From Tupaia tana (taxonomy: Eukaryota; Chordata; Mammalia; Scandentia; Tupaiidae): a stretch of DNA of 64,000 nt. The notes under the pieces are model-generated. The model worked only from the letters and a program-made list of their open reading frames with translations, had not been told where the DNA came from and ran no database searches. Below, piece after piece: positions 46,284 through 57,830 of the stretch. The DNA is taken from positions 98,791,501 to 98,855,500 of the forward strand of contig JAKSZU010000007.1 of the NCBI GenBank assembly GCA_026018925.1, given 5' to 3'. How positions within the stretch are numbered: position 1 is the stretch's first letter; the number at the start of each line of letters is the position of its first letter. The position numbers and the translations under genes were made by a program.

Positions 46284-48320
46284 GTTCATAGTACCCTCTA
46301 ATGATGTTTTATATTTTCAGAATGTCTGCTGTTATAGTGCTTGCTTCATTGCAAATTTGATTTACCTGGTTCCTTTCTCTCTTCTTAATTAGTCTAGCTA
46401 GTGGTGTGTCAATTTTGTTTATGCTTTCAAAGAACCAGCTTTTACTTTTATTTATTTTCTGTGTAGTTTGTTTATTTTCTATTTTATTTATTTCTGCTCA
46501 AATCTTTATGATTTCTTCTCTTCTGGAGGTTTTTAGATTTATTTTTTGTTGTTGCTTTTCCAATTCTCTGAGGCATGATATTAGGTTGTCCTCTTGCCTT
46601 CTCTCTATCTTCTTATGTCTGCTAATTTCTATGAACTTCCCTCTGCTTTTATGACTGCTTTTGCAGTGTTCCAAGGATTATGGAGAATTGTATATGCATT
46701 ATCTTTTGCTTCCATGAATCTTTTGATTTCAGTCTTTGTTTCTTCAGTAATTCTAAAGTCATTCAGGAGTAGGTTATTTAGTTTCCATGTATTTATGAAT
46801 CTTTGAGGATTTTTCCCGAAATTCATATCAAGTTTAATTCCATCATGGCTAGAAAGATGCTGAATATAGTGTCTATGCCTTTGAATTTATAAAGGTTTTC
46901 TTTGTGTCCTATCATAAGGTCAATTGTCAAAAAGGTTCCATGTGAGAAAAAACTACATTTTGTGGTTTTTGGGTGGAAGGTCCTATAGATGTCTGTTAAG
47001 TCTATTTGACTTATGTATCATTTACATCCTTCATCTCTTAGCTTATTTTTTGTCTAGACGATCTGTCCAAAGGAATAGTGGGGTTTTGAGGTCTCTAATA
47101 ATTACTGTGTTGCCATCTATCTGTCCTTTTATATCTAACAGTCTTTCCTTTGCATATTTTGGTGCTCCTGAATTAGGTGTATAGATATTTATAAACCCTG
47201 TATCTTCTTGATGGATTAGCCCTTTTACTACTGTATAATGCCTTTCTTTGTCTCTTCATACAGTTTTTATTTTAAAGCTTATTTTGTCAGAAATTAGTAT
47301 CATGGCTCCAGCTCTTTTTTGGTTTCTATTTGCATGGACTACCTCTTTCCAGTATTTCTCTTTTATTCTATGTATGTGTTAATTCATGAGATGTGTTTCT
47401 TGTAGGCAACAGACATAGGGTTTCTGTGTTTTAATTCATTCAATCAGTTTGTGGCTAAGATGAAGAGGATCTTCTTGGTTTGATTCTGTTTGAGGTTCTT
47501 TGTATTTCTTGGGCCTGGATGTTTGAGTGCTTCTCTAGACTTAGAAAGTTTTCTTCCAGGATTTCATGTAATAGATTTTTCAATGCCCTTAGTTTCTTCA
47601 CCTTATGGGATACCAATTATTCAGGTATTTGGATGTTTAATGGAATCTAGTATTTCTCATGAAATATTATCAGTTGGGGTTTTTTTCTATTTTATTTTAA
47701 ATGTCAGAGGTTTTGTCTTTTATGTCTGAAATTTGATCTTCAGTGAGGTCTAATAGGCTTTTAATACTTTCAAGACAGTTTTTTATTTCCTGCATTACAG
47801 ACTGCTCTTGTAGTTATTTTTTTTATTATCATTCTTTCTTATGGTGTCCATTTTTTCTTTCAAATTGTGGAAGGACTTCCTCATCTTCTGGAGTTTGTTG
47901 TCTCTTTCTTATTCCATCTAATAAAGTTTTAACACTATGAATGTTCTGGATTCTTTCCCTGACATTTCAGTAACTTCTTCTGTTTTTCAAGAGATCAAGG
48001 AGAGTTATTGTGTGCTTTTGATGGAGACATACTCCCCTGTTTTTTTTTTCTTTCCAAATTTGAGGCTTTTCTGCGACTTCTAGCCGTTTAGCGATGTATT
48101 CATGTTGGGATACCTTTCTGGAAAATGTTTCTGCCACTCGGAACTAGTTTACTTCCCTTTTGCTGTGGATTGCTTCTGTGCTGAGTCTCTCTTGTACTGC
48201 ATTTAGCAATGTGGTCCACATGGGAAGAGTTCTCTATTCAGATTTCTGAAGAACAGTTTCTCCTGTTTTGCAGGGTATTCAGCTTAGAGCAAGGATCTGT
48301 GGGAGCCTCACGATGCTTTC

Positions 48321-48779
48321 TTTTCTTTTTTTTTTTTCTACTTTATAGCCATTGTTTAATCTTCAGCACATCCTCATTTTATAAAAATATCATCTCTATC
48401 TACAGGTGGGAAAACTAAGACTTAGATTAAATAACAAGAAAGGGTAAGGTTAGTGTTGGAACAAAATTCTACCTGACCATAAAGTCCATAATTTTGCCAT
48501 AACAGAATCAAATCCATAGTTACTAAAGAGGCTTTAAAGTATGTTTTTCCTATAGCTATTTCTTTTTTAAATATTTATTATCATGATAATCTTCTTTATA
48601 TTGCATTGGATTACATATAACTTTACAGTGTGTTACATTGCTTTTTCAAAAGGGAATGCCATGCATGTCAGTCAATACAGAGACATTAATGTCCCCACTT
48701 CATCATTCAGTATCTTTTCTATGTTTTTCCCAATCATTATTATTATTATTCTAATTATTTTTTAAAACAGTCAATCACT
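48321..48779 (+). repeat. MIR fossil in a short spacer
   Basis: From ~48345 to ~48500 the text follows the MIR core in sense: CCATTGTTTAATCTTCAGCA, CATCCTCATTTTATA, CATCTCTATCTACAGGTGGG, AAAACTAAGACTTAGATTAA, then GGTTAGTGTTGGAACAAAATTC. MIR is an ancient tRNA-derived SINE shared by mammals. The remainder to 48779 is AT-rich sequence with a short ATT repeat (~48736) and nothing else I can name. Confidence 0.65.
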
Positions 48780-50345
48780 ATTTCTCATTTTGCTTGTAAA
48801 ATGACTTTACCCATCATGAAATACTTCTCAGACCAATCCAGTTGAGAATACTATACATGTCATCATCAACAGGTAATAAGCCATATCTGTTTCTCACTAA
48901 CGTCCTGCCTCTCTATTTGTTTTCTTCCTATCTTTCTCTATCCTCTTCTCTTCACTGCCCCCCCACACACTGTCCTATTCTCATTAAGTACCTTCACTGC
49001 TTTTATGTCCTCCAATTTTTTGCTCTCTACCATAGAGTGCAGATAGTCAGTATATATTGAGTGAATACATAAAATATCTTTCCTTCATAGCCTGGCTTAC
49101 TTCACTCAGCAATAGATCCTCCATATCTGACCACTTTCTATCAAATGCCAGGGTCTTGTTATTTTTTATGGCTGAGTAGTATTCTATAGAGTATATATAC
49201 CACACTTTTCCAATCCATTCATCAGTTTGTGGATATTTATGTTGGTTCCATGTCTTGGCAATTGTGAATAATGCTGCAATAAACATTGATGTGCAAGCAC
49301 TTTTCTGACTGAGCATTCTCCTGTCTTTCGGGTAAATACCCAGAAGCGGGATTGCTGGATCAAATGGTAGTTCTATTTGTAGATCTTTGAGGAACTTCCA
49401 TATTGTTCTCCACAGTGTTTGAACTAGTTTACATTCCCACCAACAGTGTAGGAGGGTTCCCTTTTCACCACATCCCCACCAATACTTATCACTTTTTATA
49501 TTCTTAATCTTTGCCATTCCGAGAGGGGGTAGGTGGTATCTCATTGTGGTTTTTATCTGCATCTCCCTTATGATTAAGGATGTTGAGCATTTCCTCATAT
49601 GCTTTTTGGCTGTTCATATGTCTTCCTTAGAGAGATTTTTGTTCAGCTCATTTTCCCATCTTTTAATTGGGTTAATCATTGTTTTTCACATAAGGCACTT
49701 GAGTTCCCTGTGTATTCTGGTTATCAGTCCCTTGTCTGAGGCATACTTAACAAAAATATTTTCCCATTCTGAGGGTTGTCGGTTCACACTTGTTACTGTG
49801 TCCTTTGCTGTGCAGAAACTTCTTAGTCTAATATAGTCCCACTTGTCTATTTTAGGGATTATTGCCTGTACTTTGGGAGTCTTATTTAAGAAGTCTTTGC
49901 CTACTCCAATGTCTCCCAGAGTTTCCCCAGCATTTTCCACCAGTAGTTTTATTGTTTGAGGTCTTAAGGTTCAGATCTTTGATCCATTTTGAGTTGATTG
50001 TTGTTAATGGGGGTTCAGTTTCATCTCTCTGCAGGTGGATAACCAGTTTTTCCAGCACCATTTACTAAAGAGGTTTTCCTTTTCCCAATGGATTGACTGA
50101 TATCCTTTGTCAAAGATCAGTTGGCTGTAAGCTTTGGTGGTTATTTCTGGGGTCTCTATTCCATTCCATTGGTCCACATGTCTATTTTTATGCCAATACC
50201 ATGCTGTTTTGATGATCACAGCTTTATAGTATATCTTGGGATCAGGGAGTGATATGCCTCCTACTCCATTCTTCTTGTTCAGGATTACTTTTGCAATACA
50301 AAGTCTTTTATGATTCCAGACAAATTCTATGATTGTCTTTTCTAG
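48780..50345 (-). mobile_element. Antisense L1 copy 'b', 3' half
   Basis: The 3'UTR (CAATCCAGTTGAGAATACTA, TACATGTCATCATCAACAGG) is shared with copy 'a'. ORF2 follows on the reverse strand to CTATGATTGTCTTTTCTAGAT, where L1 homology stops and a GGAGCT-rich block begins. It is less damaged than copies 'a' and 'c'. Confidence 0.88.
49047..50219 (-). pseudogene. L1 ORF2 C-terminal fragment of copy 'b'
   Basis: The 3'-most open stretch (49047-49598, 183 codons) reads through the C-terminal Cys-rich segment: [59 protein letters not shown], and [16 protein letters not shown], ending at a stop at a normal L1 ORF2 position. Further upstream, 49686-49940 and 50004-50219 hold [20 protein letters not shown] and AWYWHKNRHVDQWNGIETPE in other frames, so at least two frameshifts separate them. 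The endonuclease and reverse transcriptase domains are missing. Confidence 0.9.
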
Positions 50346-50605
50346 ATGGAGAGAAGAGGGGTGCTCTGAAGTTGGGAGCTGGAGCTGGAACTGGAGCTGG
50401 AGCTGGAGCTGGGGCCAATGGATGGCCCCACCTCAGTTTCTCTGACTGGGCAGGAGGACGTAGATGGAAGTAGGCAGTGTTTGAGAGTCTTGAGAGCAGA
50501 GAGATGCCCTTTCTGGTGGGGAGAGGGAATTCTGAAATTGGGAGATGGGGCTGGAGCTGGATCTGAGGCCGATGGACAGCCCACCTCAGTTTCCCTGACT
50601 GCACA
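50346..50605. repeat. Duplicated GGAGCT-rich block beside the L1 'b' breakpoint
   Basis: Two related segments, ~50346-50452 and ~50519-50605, about 172 bp apart. Each runs from a purine-rich GGGGAGAGG/GGAGAGAAGAGG start through AAGTTGGGAG or AAATTGGGAG, a GGAGCT repeat, GGCC(A/G)ATGGA, then CCCACCTCAGTTTC(T/C)CTGACTG. The first has about five GGAGCTG-type units. The origin is unclear. Being joined to the 5' side of an antisense L1, it may be L1 5'UTR monomers brought next to ORF2 by internal deletion, or unrelated minisatellite at the target site. Confidence 0.55.
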
Positions 50606-51107
50606 GCTATATAAACTTTGTATGCATTCTTCTCATCATTTGATGTTGTCACCATCCTTTAAAATAGCATTTCCACCATTGCAGTTTTCACAACATGAGT
50701 TTGAGTAGCAATTTTTAATTTGTAAGATTAGTAGTTGCAGAAATTGAACTCTAGATGATAACCCATTATCTCTACAGTGAAAATAATTGGCAGTGTTTTT
50801 ATTACCATAAAAAATTATTCAATTTGAGTAAGAAAGATACATGAGCAATTTTTAATATGCAAAATAGGTTCTGTTACAATGTGTCACTTTATTTTAAGTC
50901 AGGCATTGTAAACCATAGTTTGGGGCCTAGTGATAAATTAAACTTTAATATGTTACTATAAACCTAATTTTATAATAAATTATAAAGATATAAACCTTTC
51001 TTAAATTGTCCCTGTACTGGGATAAGGGAAGTGAATCATAGCTTAATGAGAAGATTATTTCTATTTTCTGAATGGAAGATCTATAGCAACAAAATGTAAT
51101 AAAGTGT
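50606..51107. other. AT-rich intergenic stretch, nothing recognised
   Basis: No coding frame, repeat family or RNA gene that I can support. Mostly AT-rich with short homopolymer runs. Confidence 0.5.
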
Positions 51108-51116
51108 TATGTTGCT

Positions 51117-51390
51117 TTTCTTTTCTTTTTTTTTTTTTTTGGAGAGGTTTTTGCCATAGGGCGCGTGTGCTCTCCAGACAGAGAGAGAGACAGAGAGACA
51201 GAAAGTGAGAAATCACACCCCAGGGGGGTTGGCCACGCCACAATCCCTTCTCTTCCATTCTCCTCTCAGGATCTTGGGCACGTATGCACACGCGCCCGGC
51301 GTGAGTTTTAAGCCACCGGGTCTGGGACGCGAACCGCGGTCGACTACATGGGAGTCCAGCGACATAGCCATTACGCTAACTGCTAGTCCC
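51117..51390 (-). mobile_element. tRNA-derived SINE, antisense
   Basis: T-run, GGAGAGGTTTTTGCCATAGG, CACCCCAGGGGGGTTGGCC, and ACGCGAACCGCGGTCGACTA with head GCTAACTGCTAGTCCC. Imperfect TSDs begin TATGTTGCTTTTCTTT (51108) and TATGCTGATTTTCTTT (51391). Confidence 0.92.
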
Positions 51391-52699
51391 TATGCTGATT
51401 TTCTTTAAAAAATCACTGTGATAGTGCTGCTTTAATGCAAGGAATAAGGCATGTCTGAAGTAGTCATTTCCCTCTTGAGTCATCTGTACACTGGCTCAGT
51501 CATTGTGAGTGGACTGCCACTCATCTACTCTCTGAAACAGCCCTCTTGTGTTTCCTGAAGTACTGTGAGAGTAGACATCATGCTGTCTTAGGCCCTGTGC
51601 TCAGACTGTGCCAACTCATTAATCGAGATATAGGGGTTTTAGCATCAATGTCTTTTGAAGCAGGAAAAGCAGCAGTATAGATTTACAATGTGGCCAGCCA
51701 CAAAATCATCCAAGATGTGACACCCAGAAATTGCCATGGTTCTGCCTCTATTGTTTTCTATTATTATTTGCACATGACCACATCTTCTAAGAGCCCTGCA
51801 TGGCTTCTCCATATACTGTCTGATTTCTTCCTCTCCAAGGAGGACTCCTCTCCTCACTCAGATCAGATCCCAGTTGCCTCTGTCCCAGGCCCCTGAAGAA
51901 GGTGTAGCCTCCTCACATGGGACACTTGTCATATTTCCCAAGTGACTTTCACCCAGTAATCAATCAACACCTCAATCAAAAACTGTTTATTAATATCAGT
52001 TGGGATGTGAGAGATGGGTGGTCCCTGGAGGTTTGTAGAATGGCAGTTAGGAGGGTACAGAAAACAACCAGAGACACAATTGTGCTCAGTGGGCAGCAGA
52101 GGGCACTGCACGTCTGACTCAGGTCTGCACAGTGGGTGCCCATGGCTGTGCCCTTCCACATTCCCAGGGCTGGGGAACTAAAGCCTGGGTTTGCTGACTA
52201 GGACTTCTAGCTGGGGCCTCTCCTGACTGGGCCATCCCCTGCTCCCAGGTCTGCAGAAGTTCCAGTAGTTGCTTCCTCTCTGGACTCTCCCTTGGAGTAA
52301 ACTCTGAGTCCTAACATCAGGCTCATTTGTCAAAAAGTCCAGCCTTCATCTGTTGTTCTAAATGAAGCAGAAGTCTCCAGAAGGGAAAATTTGTTAACAC
52401 TCTTCTTTGTGGTCACTGAAGAAGGTAAGAGAGTCCTGAGGTAGCCCAGCCCTACTCAGAAACCTTAGGAAGTCACTACCCACTGTGGCCTGGACTCTTC
52501 TCTTCCTTACCCCTTCTCTGCCCAGGTAGAGACAGTGCTCAGGAAGTTGGGTCACACCACCACCCTGTGTTAGCCCTTCTGGCTCTGAAACCTAAGTTGC
52601 TCATCCCTGGTCCCCAGCCTGTCACCCACGAGTGTCTGTACTTCAGGCTCCCTCTCCAAGCCTGTGTTGACTTGGTCACCCTGACTCCATGCGTCTACA

Positions 52700-52700
<1 letters not shown>
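51391..52700. other. Intergenic sequence, no gene recognised
   Basis: Moderately GC-balanced, apparently low-copy sequence. Short open frames occur on both strands (for example 51645-51857 and 51929-52159 on the minus strand), but none shows a known domain, good context or a partner exon that I recognise. A host-gene UTR or intron cannot be excluded. Confidence 0.5.
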
Positions 52701-52705
<5 letters not shown>

Positions 52706-52757
<52 letters not shown>

Positions 52758-53007
52758 AGAGGTTTTTGCTATAGGGCGCGTGCGCTCGCCAGACAGACAG
52801 AGAGAGACAGAGAGATAGAAAGCAGGAAATCACCCCCCCAGGGGGGATGGTCACGCCGCAATCCCTTCTCCTCCATTCTCCTCCCGGGATCTTGGGCACG
52901 CACGCACACGCGCCCGGCGTGAGTTTAAGCCGCCGGGTCCGGGACTCGAACCGCGGTCGACTACGTGGGAGTCCAGCGACATAGCCATTACGCTAACTGC
53001 TGGTCCC
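52706..53007 (-). mobile_element. tRNA-derived SINE, antisense, near-consensus copy
   Basis: Begins with ~50 T. It contains CACCCCCCCAGGGGGGATGG, CTCCTCCCGGGATCTTGGGC and ACACGCGCCCGGCGTGAG. The tRNA-related head on the reverse strand has a B box GGTTCGAGTCC (52942-52952 on the plus strand as its complement) and an A-box-like TAGCGTAATGG (52985-52995). It has many intact CpGs, so it is young. CAGGCTCTT occurs on both sides (~52699 and ~53010) as TSD. Confidence 0.93.
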
Positions 53008-54689
53008 ACCAGGCTCTTGTGTGAGACTCACCTGCATCCTTAGCAGTGGCTTCGGTGACAGAGACTTCTGGATGTGTCTGTCCCAGCAGAAGCCAGAAAA
53101 CCCTCCCAGAAATCTGCTTACATTTCACTCAGATTCTGACATGCACCTAGGCTCTGGAGTCCAGAGACCCATAGACCAATGCTGGGATTTTTGCTCTGCT
53201 CTGGACTCCTTCCGATGACAAGGCTGCCTATTGCACTCACACTTGGCATGACAACTCTAAGGCTCTCACAGTGATCCAGACTCACGTGGAAGTGTGAGAC
53301 ACAAACCTCTCCACTATTGTCCTCTCATGACAGAGTGTGGGCATTCCCTCCACCTCCCCAGCAAAGGGTGGGCTGGGCTCTCAGAGCTGAAAGGCGGAAC
53401 CTCATGGACATTCCTGTCTTGATCTAGAACATCCTCAGGGCACAGTCATGCTGAGGTCAGCAGAGACACTGGCCATAGGGATTCCATCTGCTGGAGGCCC
53501 CCTGCTCCCCTCTTTCCAATAAAACATTTGCCTTGGGTCCTGGCATGAGGAGGGAGGATGAGGCCTTTCACAGGCTGTGCAAGGTCAAGTACGTGGTAGG
53601 CAACGAATCATCAAAGAGCACAGCCCAGACTCAGCTGTGTGGCCACTTTACCTTTGGCTTGGGCTGGGCCTATTCTAGTATCAGAGTATCAGATGCTCTA
53701 GTAGTGCTCTCTTTCTATTCTTGTGTGTCCTGCTCCCCCTAATCCCCACTTCCTAATATACATGCCTCAGGTGAACAGGAATGAAAGACCTTGTTATTTG
53801 GAAACATCCTGATTGAAATTGACTTCACAGAATGAGAGCTGGGCATTGGGCAAAGTCTCTGCATTGCAGTGTTGTTCCTGTTATTATCTGTAAAATCAGC
53901 ATAAAGTACCTGCCCTACTAGCCTGGAGCCATGACCATGTGAGTCAGAACACAGAGCAAGGAAAGCAAGTCTGGGCACAGGAACAGACAGAAGGGTACCA
54001 AGGTGCAGTATACTCTGCAGCCCAGGAAGGTCCTTGGAGCCCCTGAATGAGCCTCAGTCAGGGGTGCATTGAGGAGAAACTGAGGGGCACAGGGGCCTCC
54101 TAAGGCCATACCCAATCCGGGCACTGCACAGAGAGAGTATCGCCATGTTGTTGGGCACCTGAGTCAGTCTGTCATGCAAAGTCCGGGTAGGTGCCTTCTG
54201 GTCATGAAGCTGTTGCAGGCTCAGGGGGAAGAGTTCCTTTAAATGGAATGTTCAGCAGAGGTTGGGGTCTTTGTGTGGGTACACATGAGGCTCTTATTAA
54301 GACCCCAGGGTCCTAGGGGAATCCTAACTGGAGCAGTAAAGTTGAAGATCAGCATACTCTGCAATCTGAGAAAGCCACGGTGTCCTCTACAGCACAGGTC
54401 TTCCTACCCCCTTCCCCAGTGTGTTCATCCCTGCTCTGTGTGGAAGGAGAGAGGCTCTTATTGTGGTAGGGACAAGAACATTTTGGGACCACATTCAAAA
54501 GGATTCTTTCGGGTTTAACATTTTCTTAGTCATTAGGAGAAAGTAGAGGCTTAAATGAGATTTTTAATATTGGAGCAGACTTCAAAAACTACATAGATAA
54601 ATGGAATTAGAGTATGATTTTCCCTTTTTTTAGTGCAAAGGAATTGGAAATCCATGCAGGTTTTTAATAATACACATTATTCATGGGTG
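53008..54689. other. Intergenic sequence, no gene recognised
   Basis: No reading frame with a recognisable domain. At ~53860-53950 the text ATTATCTGTAAAATCAGCAT and the following AAAGTACCTGCCC resemble an antisense MIR, but the match is short. Short ORFs such as 54243-54518 (+) look random. Confidence 0.45.
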
Positions 54690-54947
54690 TTTTTTTTTTT
54701 TTGGTTTGTTTGTTTTTCTTTAGATTTTTTCCATAGGGCACCTGTGCTTGCCAGAAAGAAACAAGGAGAGGTAAAGTGAGGGGTATTGCCATGCCACAAT
54801 CCCTTCTCTTCCGTTCTCTTCTTGAGATTACAAGCATGCACGCACACAGGCCCTGTGTGATTTTCAGGCCACTGGGTCTGGGACATAAACCGTGCAGTCA
54901 GCCATGTGGGATCTAGTGCCTTAATCACCATGCCACCTCTTGGTCTT
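54690..54947 (-). mobile_element. Older diverged tRNA-SINE copy, antisense
   Basis: Same layout as the young SINE: T-run, CCATAGGGCACCTGTGCTTG, CATGCCACAATCCCTTCTCT, GCACGCACACAGGCCC, CCACTGGGTCTGGGACATAA, CCTTAATCACCATGCCACCT. It has lost most CpGs and has many substitutions and deletions, so it is an older copy or an older subfamily. Confidence 0.78.
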
Positions 54948-55009
54948 TCCATGAATTTTTTTTAATACCCCTTATATGGTTGATTGTTTTAGTGGAAATT
55001 CGTGGTTAA

Positions 55010-55270
55010 TACTATATTTTTGTATATTTTATTGACATAGAATTTTATACATATTTGAGGGTTACACCATGATTTTTCAATGAAAGAATATGCTGTTTAA
55101 TGATTAAACCATGGTAATTACCTTGGCAAACATCTCGGCCATTTATGATTACTTTGTTGTGGCAACACTCAAAATTCTTTCTTAAAATTTACTCTGAGAT
55201 TCACTGTTAACTGTACTCTGCCTACTGTATTTTAGCCCACTGAACTTACTTAATGAACTTAAACCTAACC
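55010..55270 (-). mobile_element. Ancient antisense L1 3'UTR fragment
   Basis: The text TTTTATTGACATAGAATTTT, CATATTTGAGGGTTACACCA, and the later AACTGTACTCTGCC with TTTTAGCCCACTGAACTTAC follow the 3'UTR of old mammalian L1M-type elements in reverse. It is probably the 3' end of the fossil L1 that continues at ~58.1 kb. Confidence 0.6.
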
Positions 55271-55454
55271 CTTAACAAGGCCTGTGTGTGCAGAATGCAT
55301 CCCGAAATACCCACATACTATCACTCTTCACTGTCAGCTTTGTAATCAAGTTATTATTGCCTCTATTTATTGAGCTGGCATTTCCAGATAAAAACCATGA
55401 AAAGTGGGACTCAGAGTTTTCCAGCCAATAATGGCAACATCAGCTCTTGGCTCA

Positions 55455-55597
55455 TTTTTTTTCCTTTTCTTTCTTTTTTTTTAATTTTTGCAATAGGGTG
55501 CATGTGCTTACCAGAAAGAGAGAGAGGGAAAATTAGAAATCATCCCCCAGGGAAGATAACCACGCCACAATCCCTTCTCCTCCATTCTCCTCTTCAA
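55455..55597 (-). mobile_element. Truncated tRNA-SINE copy, antisense
   Basis: T-rich tail, GCAATAGGGTGCATGTGCTT, CATCCCCCAGGGAAGATAAC, CACGCCACAATCCCTTCTCC, CTCCATTCTCCTCTT. It stops before the tRNA-related head, so it is a 5'-truncated copy. Confidence 0.82.
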
Positions 55598-56310
55598 CCA
55601 CTGATTGAATCTCAGTCTTCTCCCTTGTGCCTAAGGAAACCTGGGCCCTAGGGAGTCCCAGACCAGACCTTTCCTAGCTCCACCCCTTGCAGCTGAAGAG
55701 CTAGATTCAGGGTATAGGATGGACTGGGACAGTCAGTAGGGGGAACAGATTTGGATGATGGGCACCTTCTTCCCCTGGGTGTGGGCAGGGACAACAGTGG
55801 TGAGATGTTCTAAGCTCAGAGAAGCAAAGCAGACCGTGGAGCATCCCTCATCATGGGATGACACCAACAGTGCTCACACAGTGCTCTAGACACATGGGGA
55901 CTGAGAGAGAAAACCTTCTGTGCCTCCCTTGGGTAGCTGGTCACTCTGAACTGCCTGTGGCCAACAGCAGGTGACAGTTGGATTTCACGAGTTTCCTCCC
56001 ATTATTTGAGGTCTTACTAATGTGATCTTAGCCCATCTCCATGGACTCTGTCACAGCAGTGTGCTTGTATCTTGTCCTCACCATCCACTAGCATCAGATA
56101 GTTGTACATGAGCACACATCTGTAACTGTAAGAAATTTCCTTCCATATGCAAACACACATCACCCATGCTCATTGTAATCCAATCAATGCAATGCTCTTA
56201 TTTTCTTATAGTTGCTATTTTTAGCACATAAGAACCACATGTAATGTTTACCTCTATCATTCTTGCCATTCTATTTTCATAATTTTTTCCATCCCTTTCT
56301 TTATTTCCTC
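55598..56310. other. Intergenic sequence, no gene recognised
   Basis: Low-copy looking sequence without coding evidence. No repeat family recognised. Confidence 0.45.
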
Positions 56311-56315
56311 TCTTT

Positions 56316-56585
56316 TTTTTTTTTTTTTTTTTTGGAGAGGATTTTTGGTATAGGGCGCATGCGCTCGCCAGACAGAGAGAGAGAGACAGAGAGATAGAAA
56401 GCAAGAAATCACCCCCCAGTGGGGATGGCCACGCCGCAATCCCTTCTACTCCATTCTCCTCTCGGGATCTTGGGCACACACGCACAGGTGCCTGGTGTGA
56501 GTTTAAGCTACTGGGTCCGGGACGCGAACCGCAGTCGACTACGTAGGAGTCCAGCGACATAGCCATTACGCTAACTGCTGGTCCC
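56316..56585 (-). mobile_element. tRNA-derived SINE, antisense, perfect TSD
   Basis: T-run, GGAGAGGATTTTTGGTATAG, CACCCCCCAGTGGGGATGGC, CTACTGGGTCCGGGACGCGA, head GCTAACTGCTGGTCCC. A perfect 14-bp duplication TATTTCCTCTCTTT lies at 56302-56315 and 56586-56599. Confidence 0.94.
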
Positions 56586-56599
56586 TATTTCCTCTCTTT

Positions 56600-57639
56600 A
56601 AGGGACAAATTACATACATGCATTGTAGACTATTTGATAGCATCTACAAAAACTGCAGAGGCAAACTTCGTTTTTTTTTTTTTTCTCTTTACTCATGATA
56701 GTATAATTTCTATAGCTCAATTTTAAGTTCAATGACTTATTTCCCCTTATATTACCTTGATATTTTCAATAACCTGCTGTTATCTTGGCTGGACACAAAC
56801 TCTATGTTCCATCTTCTCTGTGATTAACAGTGGATGAAATTACTGATTGGTCCATTAGCATTTTCTGGGCTGCTAAACAGTGTTCCCTGATTATATGTGG
56901 TGCAGAGGTAATGAAGGCTACTGTCTCAGTTCACGGGCAAGTTTCAGAACATCCATTTGTTGACTCTCCCTTTATATCTCAGCAGCCTTTGCAGTTGCAC
57001 ATTTTGTCTCTGAGTCCTCATAGGAGAGGGAGGGCTGTGACCTTCTGAGGTCATTTTGGCTAACCTCATCATGTGGACTGAGGAGTGTCTTTAGGCAGAG
57101 TCACCAAGCTGGAGCTCTGAGAGTGTAGCTCACTTCCTGCAAAGACTGCTTCTCTTTTCTTGTTTTGTTTAATATCACTCAGAGGCTATGATCATCAGCA
57201 AAGGGATCCTTACTCTGAGGAGAGCTGTGCTTCTACTACTAGGAGAACTTGTAATCTCTAAGATTTACTTGATTGCGAAGTACTGTAGAGATGTGTACAA
57301 CACATAGGAGAGGGAAGGGCATGTACACACTCAGGAGGAAGCGATGCCCTGCAATAAGGAGCATCAGTGGGTTCGCAGTGTCTTGTCCTTGGAGGGCAGA
57401 GAAGAAGCCTTCCCAAGGTCTGTTCACACCTCAGTCCCTTTCCTCCAGTCTTCCAGCCCACTGGATCTTGAATACTTGCTGCATGTTTCTGGTTAAACCA
57501 GCCAGAGATTCTCATCACGGTCACCATGTGGAATCAGCTTCTCTTGAGCAATGTGTTACTGCTGCACAGGGGAGCTGGCCCATATGCTCGATTTTGCTTA
57601 TTCCCATTCTATTTTTCCTTTGGAAACTTTATTTTTTTC
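56600..57639. other. Intergenic sequence, no gene recognised
   Basis: Contains a T-run at ~56671 and short ORFs on both strands (for example 57273-57644 +, 123 codons) that overlap each other and show no domain. I treat them as chance frames. Confidence 0.45.
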
Positions 57640-57830
57640 TGTAAAAGAGAGCAGAGAGATACTGCCAACAGGGTTCTTACACCATGATCTACTCCCAGCC
57701 TCAGGCTGCCATAATCACAGGCATGTGAAAGTGCACACCTGGAAGGTACAGGGAGATCTCAGGATGCAACCTGGGACCTTCCTATCTGAGTCAAACTGTG
57801 TTCTTGCTGCACCATCGGGCCCTTTCCATT
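57640..57830 (-). mobile_element. Older tRNA-SINE of a second family, antisense (tentative)
   Basis: On the reverse strand it opens GGGCCCGATGGTGCAGCAAG, then has a B-box-like GGTTGCATCC in CCCAGGTTGCATCCTGAGAT, and a tail side ending TCTCTCTGCTCTCTTTTA. This is the layout of a tRNA-derived SINE with a pyrimidine-rich end, but the sequence differs from the young family. It resembles SINEs of some insectivores in general plan only. Confidence 0.5.

Larger units (their letters stand above)
45634..48320 (-). mobile_element. Antisense L1 copy 'c' with two internal deletions
   Basis: Begins in ORF2 (ACCATGCTGTTTTTATTATC; GGGTCAGGGAGTGAGATGCC, cf. 41230 in copy 'a'). At 45748-45751 it jumps to sequence matching 42495 of copy 'a', a loss of ~1.2 kb. 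It runs to 47445, then jumps from early ORF2 to ORF1 (CAGTTTGTGGCTAAGATG), losing ~0.5 kb that held the ORF1 end and ORF2 start. ORF1 and 5'-leader remains continue to ~48320. A solo LTR interrupts it at 45881-46283. No functional frame remains. Confidence 0.83.

Noticed and set aside
50308..50655. 115-codon minus-strand frame with Pro/Ala repeats
   Set aside because: It is a translation of the GGAGCT repeat running into L1 sequence, with no domain or start context.
52942..53007. Possible functional tRNA gene (A and B boxes)
   Set aside because: The boxes belong to the SINE head. Acceptor-stem pairing and gene-like ends are missing, and the same sequence recurs in every SINE copy.
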